A program made the position numbers and the translations under genes. Of a stretch of 64,000 bases of DNA, positions 20,765 through 31,495 are shown piece by piece. The stretch comes from an uncultured Clostridia bacterium (GTDB taxonomy: Bacteria; Bacillota; Clostridia; Oscillospirales; Ruminococcaceae): NCBI GenBank assembly GCA_948473085.1, contig CAOKWH010000001.1, positions 1 to 64,000 of the forward strand. The letters are read 5' to 3'. Numbering within the stretch: position 1 is the first letter of the stretch; every line of letters starts with the position of its first letter. The notes below the pieces were generated by a model. It searched no databases. It saw nothing but the letters and a program-made list of their open reading frames with translations, and was not told where the DNA came from.

Positions 20765-21690
20765 GCTTCCTCCCCCACTTCCTTTTTCCCAAACAGGGCT
20801 GCCGCAAATTCCGCCGGCACAAAGGGGCGCAGATCCTCCATGCCCTCCCCCACGCCAATGAACTTGATGGGCACGCCCAGCTCATCCCGGATGGCGATGA
20901 CAGCGCCGCCCTTGGCAGTGCCGTCCAGCTTGGTGAGTACAATGCCGGTGAGCCCGGCAGCCTCCCGGAAGCTCTTGGCCTGGGCAATGGCGTTCTGGCC
21001 GGTGGTGGCATCCAGCACCAGCAGCACCTCCAGCGAGCTGTCCGGCAGTTCCCGCTGGATAACCCGGGCAATCTTGCCCAGTTCATCCATCAGGTTTTTC
21101 TTGTTGTGCAAACGGCCGGCTGTATCACACAGAATAACATCGGCCCCCCGGTGTTTGCCGGCATTGATGGCGTCGAATACCACGGCGGCAGGGTCGCTGC
21201 CCTCGTCGTGGCGGATCATCTCCACCCCCGCCCGGTCGGCCCAGATGCCCAGCTGGTCGGCGGCGGCGGCCCGGAAGGTGTCAGCGGCGGCCAACAGCAC
21301 GCTTTTGCCCTCCCCTTTCAGGTAGGCGGACAATTTGCCGATGGTGGTAGTTTTACCCACGCCGTTGACGCCAATTACCAGAATAACCGACGGCTTTGTT
21401 TCCAGGCACAGGGGGCTTTCCTCCCCCAGCAGCCCAGCTATAACCTCCTGCAGCAGGCCAATCACCTCCTGGGGGTCGGCAACGCCTGTACGCTTGACCC
21501 GATGCCGGAGCTCCTCCATAATCCGCTGGGTGACGCCGGCGCCCACATCCGCCATAATCAGCGTTTCCTCCAGTTCGTCAAAAAACTCCTCGTCCACCTT
21601 GGTAAAGCCGGCGGCAATATCCCCCAGCCGGCCCATAAAGGAATCCCGGGTCTTTTTCAGCCCGGCGCTGATTTTATCAAAAAAGCCCAT
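20761..21690 (-). CDS. ftsY: Signal recognition particle receptor
   Basis: VILVIGVNGVGKTTTIGKLSAYLKGEGKSVLLAAADTFRAAAADQLGIWADRAG...DVILCDTAGRLHNKKNLMDEL...ITGIVLTKLDGTAKGG-type SRP GTPase motifs. Confidence 0.97.
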   Translation of the reverse strand: MGFFDKISAGLKKTRDSFMGRLGDIAAGFTKVDEEFFDELEETLIMADVGAGVTQRIMEELRHRVKRTGVADPQEVIGLLQEVIAGLLGEESPLCLETKPSVILVIGVNGVGKTTTIGKLSAYLKGEGKSVLLAAADTFRAAAADQLGIWADRAGVEMIRHDEGSDPAAVVFDAINAGKHRGADVILCDTAGRLHNKKNLMDELGKIARVIQRELPDSSLEVLLVLDATTGQNAIAQAKSFREAAGLTGIVLTKLDGTAKGGAVIAIRDELGVPIKFIGVGEGMEDLRPFVPAEFAAALFGKKEVGEEA

Positions 21691-21707
21691 TTGCTTCCCT
21701 CCAACTT

Positions 21708-24700
21708 CTATTTTACACCCAGCTGCTGCTCCAGTTCGCCTATGCGCAGTTCAATCAGCTTGGAAACGCCCTCCTCCTGCATGGTGACACCATACAGCAC
21801 ATCGGCCTCCTCCATCGTGCCCCGGCGGTGGGTGATGGCAATAAACTGGGTGCTGCCAGCCATGCTGCGCAGGTATTTTGCATACTTGGCCACATTGACA
21901 TCGTCCAGCGCCGCCTCAATCTCATCCAGCACAACAAACGGCGACGGGTTGACGCTGAGAATGGCAAAATAAATGGCAATAGCCACAAAGACCTGCTCGC
22001 CGCCGGACAGCGCCGCCAGGTTCTTAATCACCTTACCCGGGGGCTGCACCGAAATTTCAATGCCGCAGTTGAGCGGGTCGGCAGGGTCCTCCAAATGGAG
22101 GGCAGCCCGGCCGCCGCCAAACAGATCGGCAAAAATACGGCCAAAATGCCGGTTAATCTCCGCAAAACTTTGCAGAAACAGCTCCCGCATCTGGGCGGTG
22201 AGCTCCTCTATCAGCCGGGCCAGTTCCCGCTGGGAACGCTCCACATCGGCAAGCTGCGCCGACAAAAACTGCTGCCGGCCCGACACCTCAGCATACTCCT
22301 CCACCGCCCCGACATGTACATTGCCCAGGGCGCGGATGCGGTTTTTAATACTGTTCAGCCGCCGGGATGCACCGGCAGGGTCCTGCAGAGGCGGGGTATC
22401 CCTCCGGGCGACGGACGGGGTAATTTCGTACTCATCCCACAGTTTGGCTATCACCTGATCCCGGTCCAGGCCGATGGCGGCCAGCCGTTCATCCAGGCGG
22501 GCAACCTCCCGGGCAAAGCCCTCCCGGCGGCCGGTGAGCTCGCGTATCCGGGCGCGCAGTTCGCTGGTTTTGCCCTCGCACAGCTGCCGGGCCTGATCGG
22601 CCCCCTGGATGCGCTCTCCGGCGGCGGCTGTTTCCTCGGCAATGGTGTCCAGGCGCATCCTTCCGGCCTCCAACTCCTCCTGCTTCTCCCACATATCCTG
22701 TTCCAGATCAGCCATGCGCTGGGCAATTTCCTCCATTCGGGCGGCTCCACCCTGCCGGACGGCCAACAGGCGCTGCTGCTCGGCAGCAGCAGCGGCGCTG
22801 TCCTTCTGCTGTTCCAGCAGCTTCATCTCCAATCCGGCGGCCTGGCGTTCCAGCTCCCGGCTGCGGCTATCGGTGGCCTGGCGGCGCTGCTGTTCGGCCT
22901 CAATGGCGGCGTTTTGCTCCTCCAATTCCGCTGTCAGGGCGGCAATTACCTCCCGGGCGCTGCTGCTTTCACAGGCTAACTGCTCCAACCGCCCAGCCAG
23001 GCTTTGCTGCTCGGCTGTTTCCTTGGCCTTGGCCTCGGCGGCAGAATTCAGCGCCAGTTCAAGCCGTTTCTGCTCACTTTCAGCCCGTATTAAATCATCG
23101 GCAAGAACGCGCACCTGGGCATCAATACCCCGAATCTCCTCCTCGACGGCCTTTAACTCAGCGGCCTGGCTGTCCAGCAGGCGCTGGGTTTCGCCGGCCT
23201 TCTGCTCGGCCTGGGCAGCGGCGGCTTCCAGCTGCTCAATCTCCCTGCGGCGGCCCAGCAAACCGGAACTTTTAGCCGTATATCCACCGGTCATAGCGCC
23301 GCCGGTGTTGATAACCTGGCCATCCAGCGTGACAACGCGGAACCGATATCCACAGTGCCGGGCCATATTGACAGCACAGTCCAGATTTTCAGCAATGGCG
23401 ATTCTGCCCAGCAGATGCTCCACAATGCCGCCATACTGCTCCCCGGCCTGGACCAGGGTGGAGGCAATGCCTATGTACCCATCCAACCCGGCCAGCTCCC
23501 GGTCATCCATCCGCCTGCCCCGCACAGCGGTGAGGGGCAGGAAGGTAGCCCGGCCCTTGCGCTCCCGGTCCAGCAGGCGGATGCACTGCTTGGCGCAGTT
23601 TTCATCCTCCACCACCAGGTTTTGCAGGGCCGCCCCCAGGGCAATTTCGATGGCGGTGCCATATTCGGGCGGGGCAGTGATGAGCTGGGATACGGTTCCA
23701 TGCACCCCCTGCAGCGCCCCCTTGGCGCTGCTTTGCAGAATGTGCTTCACACTAAAGGTGTAGCCTTCCAGGCTCTTTTCCATCCCTTCCAAAATGTTGG
23801 CGCGCTGGCGTTTCTGGGCAGCGTCAGTCAGAATACCCGCTATCCGCTCGGCCAGTTCCTGCTGCCGGGCCTGACGGCCCTGCCAGCGCAGCTGGTAGCC
23901 CTTCCGGGTGTTTTCCAGCTCCGCCCCGCGCTGCCGGGCGGCGGCAATCAAATCGCTGCACACTTGCAGTTCCTGCCGGTAATCTTCATATACCTCTTCC
24001 CGCTGGGCAGCGGCGTCCTGAATCTCCTTCAAACGCCGGCGGGTTTCCTCCAACAGGGACTCGGAGGCCGCACCGGAGAACCGGGCATCGTCTATACCCT
24101 TATAGATGGCTGCCCGGTGCAGCTTCTGCTGGGCGATGGCAGCGTCCTGCTGCTCCACTTCAGCGGCACAGGCCCGCAGCTGCTCCTGTAACTGCTGCTG
24201 CTCCTGCCGGGTCTGCTCCAGCCCGGCGTTCAGCTCTGCCAAGCGTTCCCCGGCAGCGGCCAGGCCCTGTTCTGCCTCTGAGGCATTTTTCTCCCCTTCA
24301 GCCAGTTCCCGCTGCAAGGCGGCAATACTCTCCCGGTGGTGGGCAATATCGTTTTCATTCACCGCCTGGGCGGAGCGAATCTCGGCGGCGGTGTTCTCCC
24401 ATTCCCGCAGCTTCCGGCGCAGGCCGTCTGCTGCCGCGGCATAGTCCTGCATTTGGGTATAAAGCAGGTTTACCTGCTCCTCTAAGGCGTCCCCCTCCTG
24501 GGTCAGATCCTCATACTCGCCCTTTGCCGCCAGAAATTTGTCCTGCATTCCGGCATACTGGGCAGAAAACCGGTCGATATCCGCCAGCCACACCGAAATT
24601 TCCAGGGTACGCTTTTCCCCAGCCAGGGCAAGGAACTCCTGGGCCTTTTCCGCCTCCTGTTTCAGTGGGCCAACCCGGTCACTCAGCTCGGCAAGGATGT

Positions 24701-25277
24701 CCCGCAGCCGGAGCATATTCTCCTCGGCAGCGGCCAGCCTGCGCTGGGCTTCCCCCCGGCGGTAACGGAATTTGGAAATGCCGGCGGCTTCCTCGAAAAC
24801 CTCCCGGCGTTCCGAGCTTTTGGAGGAAATAATCTCGGCAATGCGCCCCTGCCCAATTACCGAATAGCCGTCCCGACCCAAACCGGTATCCATAAACAGC
24901 TCGTAAATATCCTTCAGGCGCACGCTGGCGCCTCCCAGCCGGTACTCGCTCTCGCCGGAGCGGTAGAGCTTGCGGGTGATGGAAATTTCATCGCTGTCCA
25001 CATTCAGCATGCGGTCGCTGTTGTCCAGCACCAGGTTCACCGAGGCGCTGCCCTGGGGCTTGCGAATGGCGGTGCCCCCAAAGATGACATCCTCCATTTT
25101 ACTACCCCGGAGCGTCTTGCTGGATTGCTCGCCAAACACCCAGCGCACAGCGTCCACAATGTTGCTTTTGCCGCTGCCATTGGGGCCCACCACTGCGGTA
25201 ATGCCCCGGCCGAAGGTGAGCTTTACCTTATCCGGGAAGGATTTGAAGCCCTGAATTTCCAGTGATTTAATCTGCAC
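21708..25277 (-). CDS. smc: Chromosome segregation protein SMC
   Basis: 1189 aa; MQIKSLEIQGFKSFPDKVKLTFGRGITAVVGPNGSGKSNIVDAVRWVFGEQSSKTLRG, coiled coils with hinge, C-terminal ALSGGEQVFVAIAIYFAILSVNPSPFVVLDEIEAALDDVNV. Confidence 0.98.
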   Translation of the reverse strand: MQIKSLEIQGFKSFPDKVKLTFGRGITAVVGPNGSGKSNIVDAVRWVFGEQSSKTLRGSKMEDVIFGGTAIRKPQGSASVNLVLDNSDRMLNVDSDEISITRKLYRSGESEYRLGGASVRLKDIYELFMDTGLGRDGYSVIGQGRIAEIISSKSSERREVFEEAAGISKFRYRRGEAQRRLAAAEENMLRLRDILAELSDRVGPLKQEAEKAQEFLALAGEKRTLEISVWLADIDRFSAQYAGMQDKFLAAKGEYEDLTQEGDALEEQVNLLYTQMQDYAAAADGLRRKLREWENTAAEIRSAQAVNENDIAHHRESIAALQRELAEGEKNASEAEQGLAAAGERLAELNAGLEQTRQEQQQLQEQLRACAAEVEQQDAAIAQQKLHRAAIYKGIDDARFSGAASESLLEETRRRLKEIQDAAAQREEVYEDYRQELQVCSDLIAAARQRGAELENTRKGYQLRWQGRQARQQELAERIAGILTDAAQKRQRANILEGMEKSLEGYTFSVKHILQSSAKGALQGVHGTVSQLITAPPEYGTAIEIALGAALQNLVVEDENCAKQCIRLLDRERKGRATFLPLTAVRGRRMDDRELAGLDGYIGIASTLVQAGEQYGGIVEHLLGRIAIAENLDCAVNMARHCGYRFRVVTLDGQVINTGGAMTGGYTAKSSGLLGRRREIEQLEAAAAQAEQKAGETQRLLDSQAAELKAVEEEIRGIDAQVRVLADDLIRAESEQKRLELALNSAAEAKAKETAEQQSLAGRLEQLACESSSAREVIAALTAELEEQNAAIEAEQQRRQATDSRSRELERQAAGLEMKLLEQQKDSAAAAAEQQRLLAVRQGGAARMEEIAQRMADLEQDMWEKQEELEAGRMRLDTIAEETAAAGERIQGADQARQLCEGKTSELRARIRELTGRREGFAREVARLDERLAAIGLDRDQVIAKLWDEYEITPSVARRDTPPLQDPAGASRRLNSIKNRIRALGNVHVGAVEEYAEVSGRQQFLSAQLADVERSQRELARLIEELTAQMRELFLQSFAEINRHFGRIFADLFGGGRAALHLEDPADPLNCGIEISVQPPGKVIKNLAALSGGEQVFVAIAIYFAILSVNPSPFVVLDEIEAALDDVNVAKYAKYLRSMAGSTQFIAITHRRGTMEEADVLYGVTMQEEGVSKLIELRIGELEQQLGVK

Positions 25278-25361
25278 GCCGTTCTCCCTTCCTTTTCTAT
25301 CTAAAACGGCCCTTCCCCAGCCCGCCGAAAAACTTCCCTGCGGGTTCGGGAAAGGCAGCCA

Positions 25362-26366
25362 TCAGCTGCCAACCACTCTTAGCTTGCCCAAAGGCAGGCG
25401 GTCCTCCTCTATTATAGCACACATATATCCCAGCCGGGCCAGTTCTGCCAGGTTTGCCCGGCGCTGCCCCACTGCTCGGGAGCGATCCCGGGGATGGACA
25501 TACAGCCGCACAAGCCCTGGGGGCAGCCGTTGTTCCTCCAACTGCCGGAGTATCTCCTCCAACAGCAGGCGGCTTTCGCACAGCTCCCGGAACGCCGGGT
25601 GGTAACACCCCCCCAGCAAATTTTCCTCCAAGCTGGTACTGGCATGCAGCCCCAAACGGATGACCCGGATACCCTGCCCTTCAAAAAAGCGCAGCAGCCC
25701 GGCACAGATGGGAACACTCTCCTCCACGCCCGGCGGCTGGTATTCCCCGGCCAAAAACTGCGCCCCCAGCGGGGTATGCCGCAACACCACGGTGGGATAG
25801 ATGCGCACCTCCTCAGGCCCCAGCGCCGCCAGCTCCCGGGCGGTGCGCCAGGCCCCCTCCGGAGTATCCCCAGGCAGGCCGGTCATCATCTGCAGACCCA
25901 GCCCAATGCCAGCCTGCCGGATAAGCCGGGCAGCCTCCCGCACCTGGGCGGCAGTATGGCCCCGGCGGTTCTGTTCCAGCACCCGGTCATCCATCGACTG
26001 GGCCCCCAGTTCAATACTGGTAACCCCATAGCCCTGGAGCAGTTTCAGCACCTCGCCATCAATGGCGTCCGGCCGGGTGGAAAGGCGTACGCCCCCCAGC
26101 TGCCCAGAGCGGACAAACGGGGCTGCCGCCTCCAATAATGCGCACATATAAGCCCGGGGAATGGCAGTAAAGCTGCCGCCGAAGAAGGCCACCTGGGCCT
26201 GCCGGGCCGCCTCCCCCAGCTGGGCCACTGCCCGGGTGCAGGCCGCTGCCACCTCGGCCGGGGCAAGGGGGCGCTGTCGGCCGGAGATGCTGTGCTGGTC
26301 ACAAAAGCTGCACTGGTGCGGGCAGCCGATATGGGGGACAAACAGCGCAATGTTGGCATGCTTCAC
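25362..26366 (-). CDS. Elp3-like radical SAM protein
   Basis: KHANIALFVPHIGCPHQCSFCDQHSISG (CxxxxxCxxC), AFFGGSFTAIPRAYMCALLEAAAPFV...GVRLSTRPDAIDGEVLKLLQGYGVTSIELGAQSMDDRVLEQNRRGHT; lies between rnc and smc. Confidence 0.9.
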   Translation of the reverse strand: MKHANIALFVPHIGCPHQCSFCDQHSISGRQRPLAPAEVAAACTRAVAQLGEAARQAQVAFFGGSFTAIPRAYMCALLEAAAPFVRSGQLGGVRLSTRPDAIDGEVLKLLQGYGVTSIELGAQSMDDRVLEQNRRGHTAAQVREAARLIRQAGIGLGLQMMTGLPGDTPEGAWRTARELAALGPEEVRIYPTVVLRHTPLGAQFLAGEYQPPGVEESVPICAGLLRFFEGQGIRVIRLGLHASTSLEENLLGGCYHPAFRELCESRLLLEEILRQLEEQRLPPGLVRLYVHPRDRSRAVGQRRANLAELARLGYMCAIIEEDRLPLGKLRVVGS

Positions 26367-26370
26367 AGCG

Positions 26371-27051
26371 CTATTCCCCCATCAGCTCCACGGCCTCCTG
26401 GGCGGCCATCTGCTCGGCGGCCTTTTTGCTCTTGCCCTCGCCCCGGCCAATGACATTGGAGTTAATTTTCACATGCACCACAAAGGTTTTGTCGTGGTCG
26501 GGGCCGCGCTCCTCCACCAGCTCATAGCTCAGCTGCTCCTCGGGGTTTTTCTGCACAATCTCCTGCAGCAGTGTCTTATAGTCCTTAAACGCCGGTTTTT
26601 CCTCATTCTCCACTGCCCGCAGCACAAAGGGCATTAGAAATTTGCGGGTTGGTTCCATCCCGCTATCCAGATAGACAGCGGCAATCAGCGCCTCAAAGGC
26701 ATCTGCCAGGATGGAGGGCCGTTCCCGGCCGCCGGAATGCTCCTCCCCCTTGCCCAACAGGATATATTCCCCCAACTGGATACTCTTGGCCCAGCGCCAC
26801 AGCGACTGCTCACAGACAATGGAGGCCCGCAGCTTGGTCAGGTCCCCCTCCGCCAGGTGGGAGCTCTTAAACAGATAGTCGGATACAATGATGGAAAGCA
26901 CCGCATCCCCCAAAAACTCCTGCCGCTCGTTATAGGGGCAGCGCACCCGCATTTCGTTGGCATAGGAGGAGTGGGTCAGCGCTGTTTTTAGGTAGGTACT
27001 GTTCTGGAAGGTATAGCCAATGGTTTTTTCCAGTTCTTTCATCTCTCTCAT
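26371..27051 (-). CDS. rnc: Ribonuclease III
   Basis: LEKTIGYTFQNSTYLKTALTHSSYANE...NERQEFLGDAVLSIIVSDYLF and C-terminal dsRNA-binding domain. Confidence 0.96.
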   Translation of the reverse strand: MREMKELEKTIGYTFQNSTYLKTALTHSSYANEMRVRCPYNERQEFLGDAVLSIIVSDYLFKSSHLAEGDLTKLRASIVCEQSLWRWAKSIQLGEYILLGKGEEHSGGRERPSILADAFEALIAAVYLDSGMEPTRKFLMPFVLRAVENEEKPAFKDYKTLLQEIVQKNPEEQLSYELVEERGPDHDKTFVVHVKINSNVIGRGEGKSKKAAEQMAAQEAVELMGE

Positions 27052-28070
27052 TCGTTGGGTGCCTCCTGTTCGGCCGTCCGGGCCTTGTATTGTACCATAT
27101 ATTCCTCAATCAGGCCCACCATGTTGTTTTCACAGCAGGTCATGGCCTGGCGTACGGCGTTTTTAAACGCTTTGGCGTTGGAACTGCCATGCGCCTTAAT
27201 CACCGGTTTTTGCAGCCCCAGCAGCGGCGCGCCGCCGGCCTCGTTGGCATCCGATTTCTTTTTCAGCGCCCGGAGTTTTCCTGCCAGGAACAGGCCGCCC
27301 AGCACGCCGGGGAAACTGCCCACCATGCTTTTCAGCTCATTGGAGAAAAACTTGCCCATGCCCTCGGTGGTTTTCAGGATGATATTGCCGGTAAAGCCAT
27401 CGGCCACCGCCACATCTACCTCCCCCAGGGGCAGGCCCCGGGCCTCCACATTCCCGGTGAAATAAACAGGGGCATTTTTCAGCAGTTCATAGGTTTTAAT
27501 CTGTAGTTCCAGCCCTTTTGTCTCCTCGGCGCCAATGTTCACCAGCCCCACCCGGGGCCGCTGCACACCGCGCACCTTTTCCATATAAGCGCTGCCCATC
27601 AGCGCAAACTGCAGCAGCATTTCAGGGCGGCACTCATGGTTGGCCCCGGCATCCACCAGCAGGTACCCATCGCCAGTGCCGGGCACCAGTGTGCCAATGG
27701 CCACCCGCTTAACCCCCCGCACCCGCTTAACCATCAGGGTAGAACCCACCACCAAGGCGCCGGTGCTGCCGCCGGAAACAAAGGCATCCCCTGCCCCCTG
27801 GGCCAGCAGCTTCAGGCCCACGGCCATCGAGCAGTCGGCATATTCCTTCATAATGCTACTGGGGTCGGCCTCCACCGGGATAACCGTGGGGGCGTCGGCA
27901 ATTCCGATTCCATCCAGGCTGATACCGGCCTTTGCCGCAGCCGAACGAATCTCCTGCTCCGCCCCGGTGAGGAGGATATCCGCTTTCAGTTCGTCCACCG
28001 CCTGGCGGCAGCCCTCCAGCACAGCCAACGGGGCGTTATCCCCGCCAAACGCATCCACAATAATCTTCAT
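27048..28070 (-). CDS. plsX: Phosphate acyltransferase PlsX
   Basis: MKIIVDAFGGDNAPLAVLEGCRQAVDELKADILLTG...VSGGSTGALVVGSTLMVKRVRGVKRVAIGTLVPG...VADGFTGNIILKTTEGMGKF. Confidence 0.96.
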   Translation of the reverse strand: MKIIVDAFGGDNAPLAVLEGCRQAVDELKADILLTGAEQEIRSAAAKAGISLDGIGIADAPTVIPVEADPSSIMKEYADCSMAVGLKLLAQGAGDAFVSGGSTGALVVGSTLMVKRVRGVKRVAIGTLVPGTGDGYLLVDAGANHECRPEMLLQFALMGSAYMEKVRGVQRPRVGLVNIGAEETKGLELQIKTYELLKNAPVYFTGNVEARGLPLGEVDVAVADGFTGNIILKTTEGMGKFFSNELKSMVGSFPGVLGGLFLAGKLRALKKKSDANEAGGAPLLGLQKPVIKAHGSSNAKAFKNAVRQAMTCCENNMVGLIEEYMVQYKARTAEQEAPNE

Positions 28071-28074
28071 CTAT

Positions 28075-29388
28075 TTATGCCTCCAAATCTTCCAGGATCC
28101 GCTCCAGGTCGGCCAGCGCCCGCTGGGCCAGAGCGGCATAACGCTCGGTTTTCCCCTTTATTTTCTCCGGCAGTGGGGGCAGTATGCCCATATTGCTGCC
28201 CATTGGCTGAAAGTCCTGGGTATATGCGGCGCTGACATACCGGCTCAGGGCACCGGTCATGGTGGTTTCCGGCAGTATCAGCGGCGGCAGCCCCTGCATC
28301 CGCCGGGCCAAGGCAATGCCCGCTATCAGGCCGGAGGCAGCAGATTCCATATACCCCTCCACCCCGGTCATCTGCCCAGCGAAGAAGATGCGCGGCTCCT
28401 TACGCAGCGAAAAGTGACAGTCCAGCAGCTGGGGGGAGTTCATAAAGGTGTTGCGGTGCATCACCCCATACCTGGCAAACACAGCGTTTTCCAGCCCGGG
28501 TATCATGGAAAATATCCGCTTCTGCTCGGAAAACTTCAAATTGGTTTGAAACCCCACAATATTGTATAAAGTGCCCTCGGCGTTCTCCCGGCGCAGCTGC
28601 ACCGCCGCCCAGGGCCGGTGGCCGGTTTTGGGGTCCCGCAGGCCTACCGGCTTGAGCGGGCCAAAGCGCATGGTATCCCCGCCCCGCCGGGCCATGACCT
28701 CGATGGGCATACAGCCCTCGTACACCTTGAAATCCTGCTTTTCAAACTCCTTGAGCTCCACACTTTCGGCGCCGGCCAGTTCGGCCGCAAAGCGCTCATA
28801 CCCCTCCTTATCAAAGGGGCAGTTGATATAGTCATCCTCCCCCCGGCCATACCGGGCGGCGAAGAACACCTTTTCCATATCAATGCTGGATGCCTCCACA
28901 ATGGGAGCAGCGGCGTCAAAAAAGCTGAGATATTCCGCAGAGATGAGCCGCTGGATGGCCTGGGAAAAGGCCGGGGAGGTCAGCGGCCCAGTGGCGATGA
29001 TTACCTCCCCCTCCGGGATGGCAGTTACCTCCCCCTCCACCACTGTGATGAGCGGGTGGCTGCGGATTTTTTCGGTAACCAGGGCGGAAAAGCGATCCCG
29101 GTCCACCGCCAGCGCCCCGCCGGCAGCCACTGCAGTGGCTTTGGCACAGGGCACCAGCAGCGAACCCAGCCGCTCCATCTCCGCCTTAAGCAGCCCGGCG
29201 GCAGATTCCACCCGGGCCGCCTTGAAGGAATTGGAGCAGATTAGCTCGGCAAAACCAGGGGAATGGTGGGCCGGGGAAAACTTTTGCGGCTTCATCTCAT
29301 ACAGTGTCACCGCAATGCCGCTCTGGGCCAGTGCCCAGGCGGCCTCACACCCGGCAAAGCCGGCGCCGATTACAGCAGCCTGTTTCAC
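28075..29388 (-). CDS. trmFO: Methylenetetrahydrofolate-tRNA-(uracil-5-)-methyltransferase TrmFO
   Basis: AAVIGAGFAGCEAAWALAQSGIAVTLYEMKPQKFSPAHHSPGFAELICSNSFKA...FFAGQMTGVEGYMESAASGLIAGI. Confidence 0.96.
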   Translation of the reverse strand: MKQAAVIGAGFAGCEAAWALAQSGIAVTLYEMKPQKFSPAHHSPGFAELICSNSFKAARVESAAGLLKAEMERLGSLLVPCAKATAVAAGGALAVDRDRFSALVTEKIRSHPLITVVEGEVTAIPEGEVIIATGPLTSPAFSQAIQRLISAEYLSFFDAAAPIVEASSIDMEKVFFAARYGRGEDDYINCPFDKEGYERFAAELAGAESVELKEFEKQDFKVYEGCMPIEVMARRGGDTMRFGPLKPVGLRDPKTGHRPWAAVQLRRENAEGTLYNIVGFQTNLKFSEQKRIFSMIPGLENAVFARYGVMHRNTFMNSPQLLDCHFSLRKEPRIFFAGQMTGVEGYMESAASGLIAGIALARRMQGLPPLILPETTMTGALSRYVSAAYTQDFQPMGSNMGILPPLPEKIKGKTERYAALAQRALADLERILEDLEA

Positions 29389-31469
29389 TCCTTTTCCACC
29401 TTCCTCTCATATCCACACCCCTCCTTCAGGCAATGGATTTTGGCCATTCTGCCTGTCTTTTTAAACAGGGTGCTGCCGCACTGGGGGCATTTTTCCTCAA
29501 TGGGTTTATCCCAGGTCATAAAGTTGCACTCCGGATAGTTGACACAGCCATAAAAACTGCGGCCGCTCTTGGACTTTTTCACCACAATTTCACCGCCGCA
29601 CCGGGGACAGACCCCGCCGGTGGATTCCACAATGCGCCGGGTGTTGGTACACTCGGGAAAGCCGGAACAGGCCAGGAATTTGCCGTATCTGCCCAGGCGG
29701 ATCACCATTTTTTTGCCACACAATTCGCAGACAATGTCGGTTTCCTCATCGGGGATTTTAACCCGGGTGCCCTCCATATTCTTTTCGGCCTGTTCCAGGG
29801 TAGCGGCAAACTCTTTGTAGAAGCCAGACAGGGTGTTCACCCAGTCCTCCTTGCCCTCTTCCACATCGTCCAGGCTCTTTTCCATATTGGCTGTAAACTT
29901 GACATTGACAATGTTGGCAAACTGCTCCTGCATCAGCTTGGTGGTTACCTCCCCCAGGATGGTGGGCTTCAGCGCCTTCTGCTCCCGCTCAATATACCCC
30001 CGGGTGAGGATGGTGGTGATGGTGGGGGCATAGGTGCTGGGGCGGCCGATGCCATTTTCCTCCAGCGTTTTAATCAGCGACGCTTCAGTGTACCGGGCCG
30101 GCGGCTGGGTAAAGTGCTGGTTGCCCCGCAAATCCTTCACCCGCAGCTTATCGCCGGTGTCAATAGCCGGCAGCTTGCCCTCGGCGTCCTCGCTGTCATC
30201 CCGGCCCTCCTCGTACAGCACCGTAAAACCGTCGAACTTGACGCTGAAGCCGGAGGATTTAAACAGATACTCCCCAGCGTGGATGTCCGCCGCCACTGTG
30301 TTATAAAGGGCATTGGCCATCTGGCTGGCCAAAAACCGCTCCCAAATGAGCTTATAGAGCTTGTACTGGTCGGCGGACAGGCTCTCTTTCACCTTGTCCG
30401 GGCTCATCTCAATCATGGTGGGGCGGATAGCTTCGTGCCCGTCCTGGGCGGAGGATTTAGACTTGTACACCCGGCGGGAGGGGGGCAAATAGTCCTTGGA
30501 GAACTGCTTTTCGATATACTGGGCCGCCTGCTGCTGGGCCTCGTCCGAGACGCGCAGCGAGTCGGTACGCATATAGGTTATCAGACCTACAGCCCCCATG
30601 CCGGCCACCTCTACGCCTTCGTACAGATCCTGGGCCGCCTTCATGGTGCGCCGGGCCTGAAAGCCCAGCTTGCGGGAAGCCTCCTGCTGGAGGGTAGAGG
30701 TGGAAAAAGGCGGTGCCGGCGCCTTGCGCCGAATGCCCTTTTTCACAGCCCCCACCACAAATTCCACCCCTTCTAAGGCGGCAAGGATGCGGTCGGTTTC
30801 TTCCTTGTTGGGCAGCTCAATTTTGCCCTGGGCATTGCCGTAGAACTTGGCGGCAAAGGCGCTACGGCTGCCCTGGGCCAGCAGCTTGGCGTCGATGGTC
30901 CAATACTCCTCCGACTGGAAGGCGCGAATCTCCTCCTCCCGGTTGCAGATAAGGCTTACAGCCACCGATTGCACCCGCCCGGCGGAAAGGCCCCGGCGCA
31001 CCTTTTTCCACAAAAACGGAGAGAGCTTATAGCCCACAATGCGGTCCAGGATACGCCGGGCCTGCTGGGCATTTACCAGGTCGATGTTAATTTTCCGGGG
31101 ATTGGCCATGCCGCTTTGCACACCGCTTTTGGTAATCTCGTTAAAAGTGACCCGGTTGTCCTCCTCCAGGCTCAGCCCCAGGATGTAAGCCAGATGCCAG
31201 GAAATGGCCTCCCCTTCCCGGTCCGGGTCGGTGGCCAAATAGACCTTATCGCTCTTTTTTGCCAGTTTTTTCAACGAGGCAATCAGGTCCTTTTTCTCCT
31301 TCATTTCAATATAATTGGGTTTAAAACCGTGCTCTATATCAACGCTCATCTTGCTTTTGGGCAGGTCGCGCACATGGCCCATCGAGGCCACAACCTCATA
31401 CCCCGGCCCCAGGTATTTTTTTATAGTCTTGGCCTTGGCGGGGGATTCCACTATGACAAGATTGGACAT
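29385..31469 (-). CDS. topA: DNA topoisomerase I
   Basis: 694 aa; MSNLVIVESPAKAKTIKKYLGPGYEVVASMGHVRDLPKS...ATDPDREGEAISWHLAYIL...ITYMRTDSLRVS, C-terminal zinc fingers. Confidence 0.98.
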   Translation of the reverse strand: MSNLVIVESPAKAKTIKKYLGPGYEVVASMGHVRDLPKSKMSVDIEHGFKPNYIEMKEKKDLIASLKKLAKKSDKVYLATDPDREGEAISWHLAYILGLSLEEDNRVTFNEITKSGVQSGMANPRKINIDLVNAQQARRILDRIVGYKLSPFLWKKVRRGLSAGRVQSVAVSLICNREEEIRAFQSEEYWTIDAKLLAQGSRSAFAAKFYGNAQGKIELPNKEETDRILAALEGVEFVVGAVKKGIRRKAPAPPFSTSTLQQEASRKLGFQARRTMKAAQDLYEGVEVAGMGAVGLITYMRTDSLRVSDEAQQQAAQYIEKQFSKDYLPPSRRVYKSKSSAQDGHEAIRPTMIEMSPDKVKESLSADQYKLYKLIWERFLASQMANALYNTVAADIHAGEYLFKSSGFSVKFDGFTVLYEEGRDDSEDAEGKLPAIDTGDKLRVKDLRGNQHFTQPPARYTEASLIKTLEENGIGRPSTYAPTITTILTRGYIEREQKALKPTILGEVTTKLMQEQFANIVNVKFTANMEKSLDDVEEGKEDWVNTLSGFYKEFAATLEQAEKNMEGTRVKIPDEETDIVCELCGKKMVIRLGRYGKFLACSGFPECTNTRRIVESTGGVCPRCGGEIVVKKSKSGRSFYGCVNYPECNFMTWDKPIEEKCPQCGSTLFKKTGRMAKIHCLKEGCGYERKVEKE

Positions 31470-31495
31470 ACTATCAGCTCCTTTTCCACTTGGTA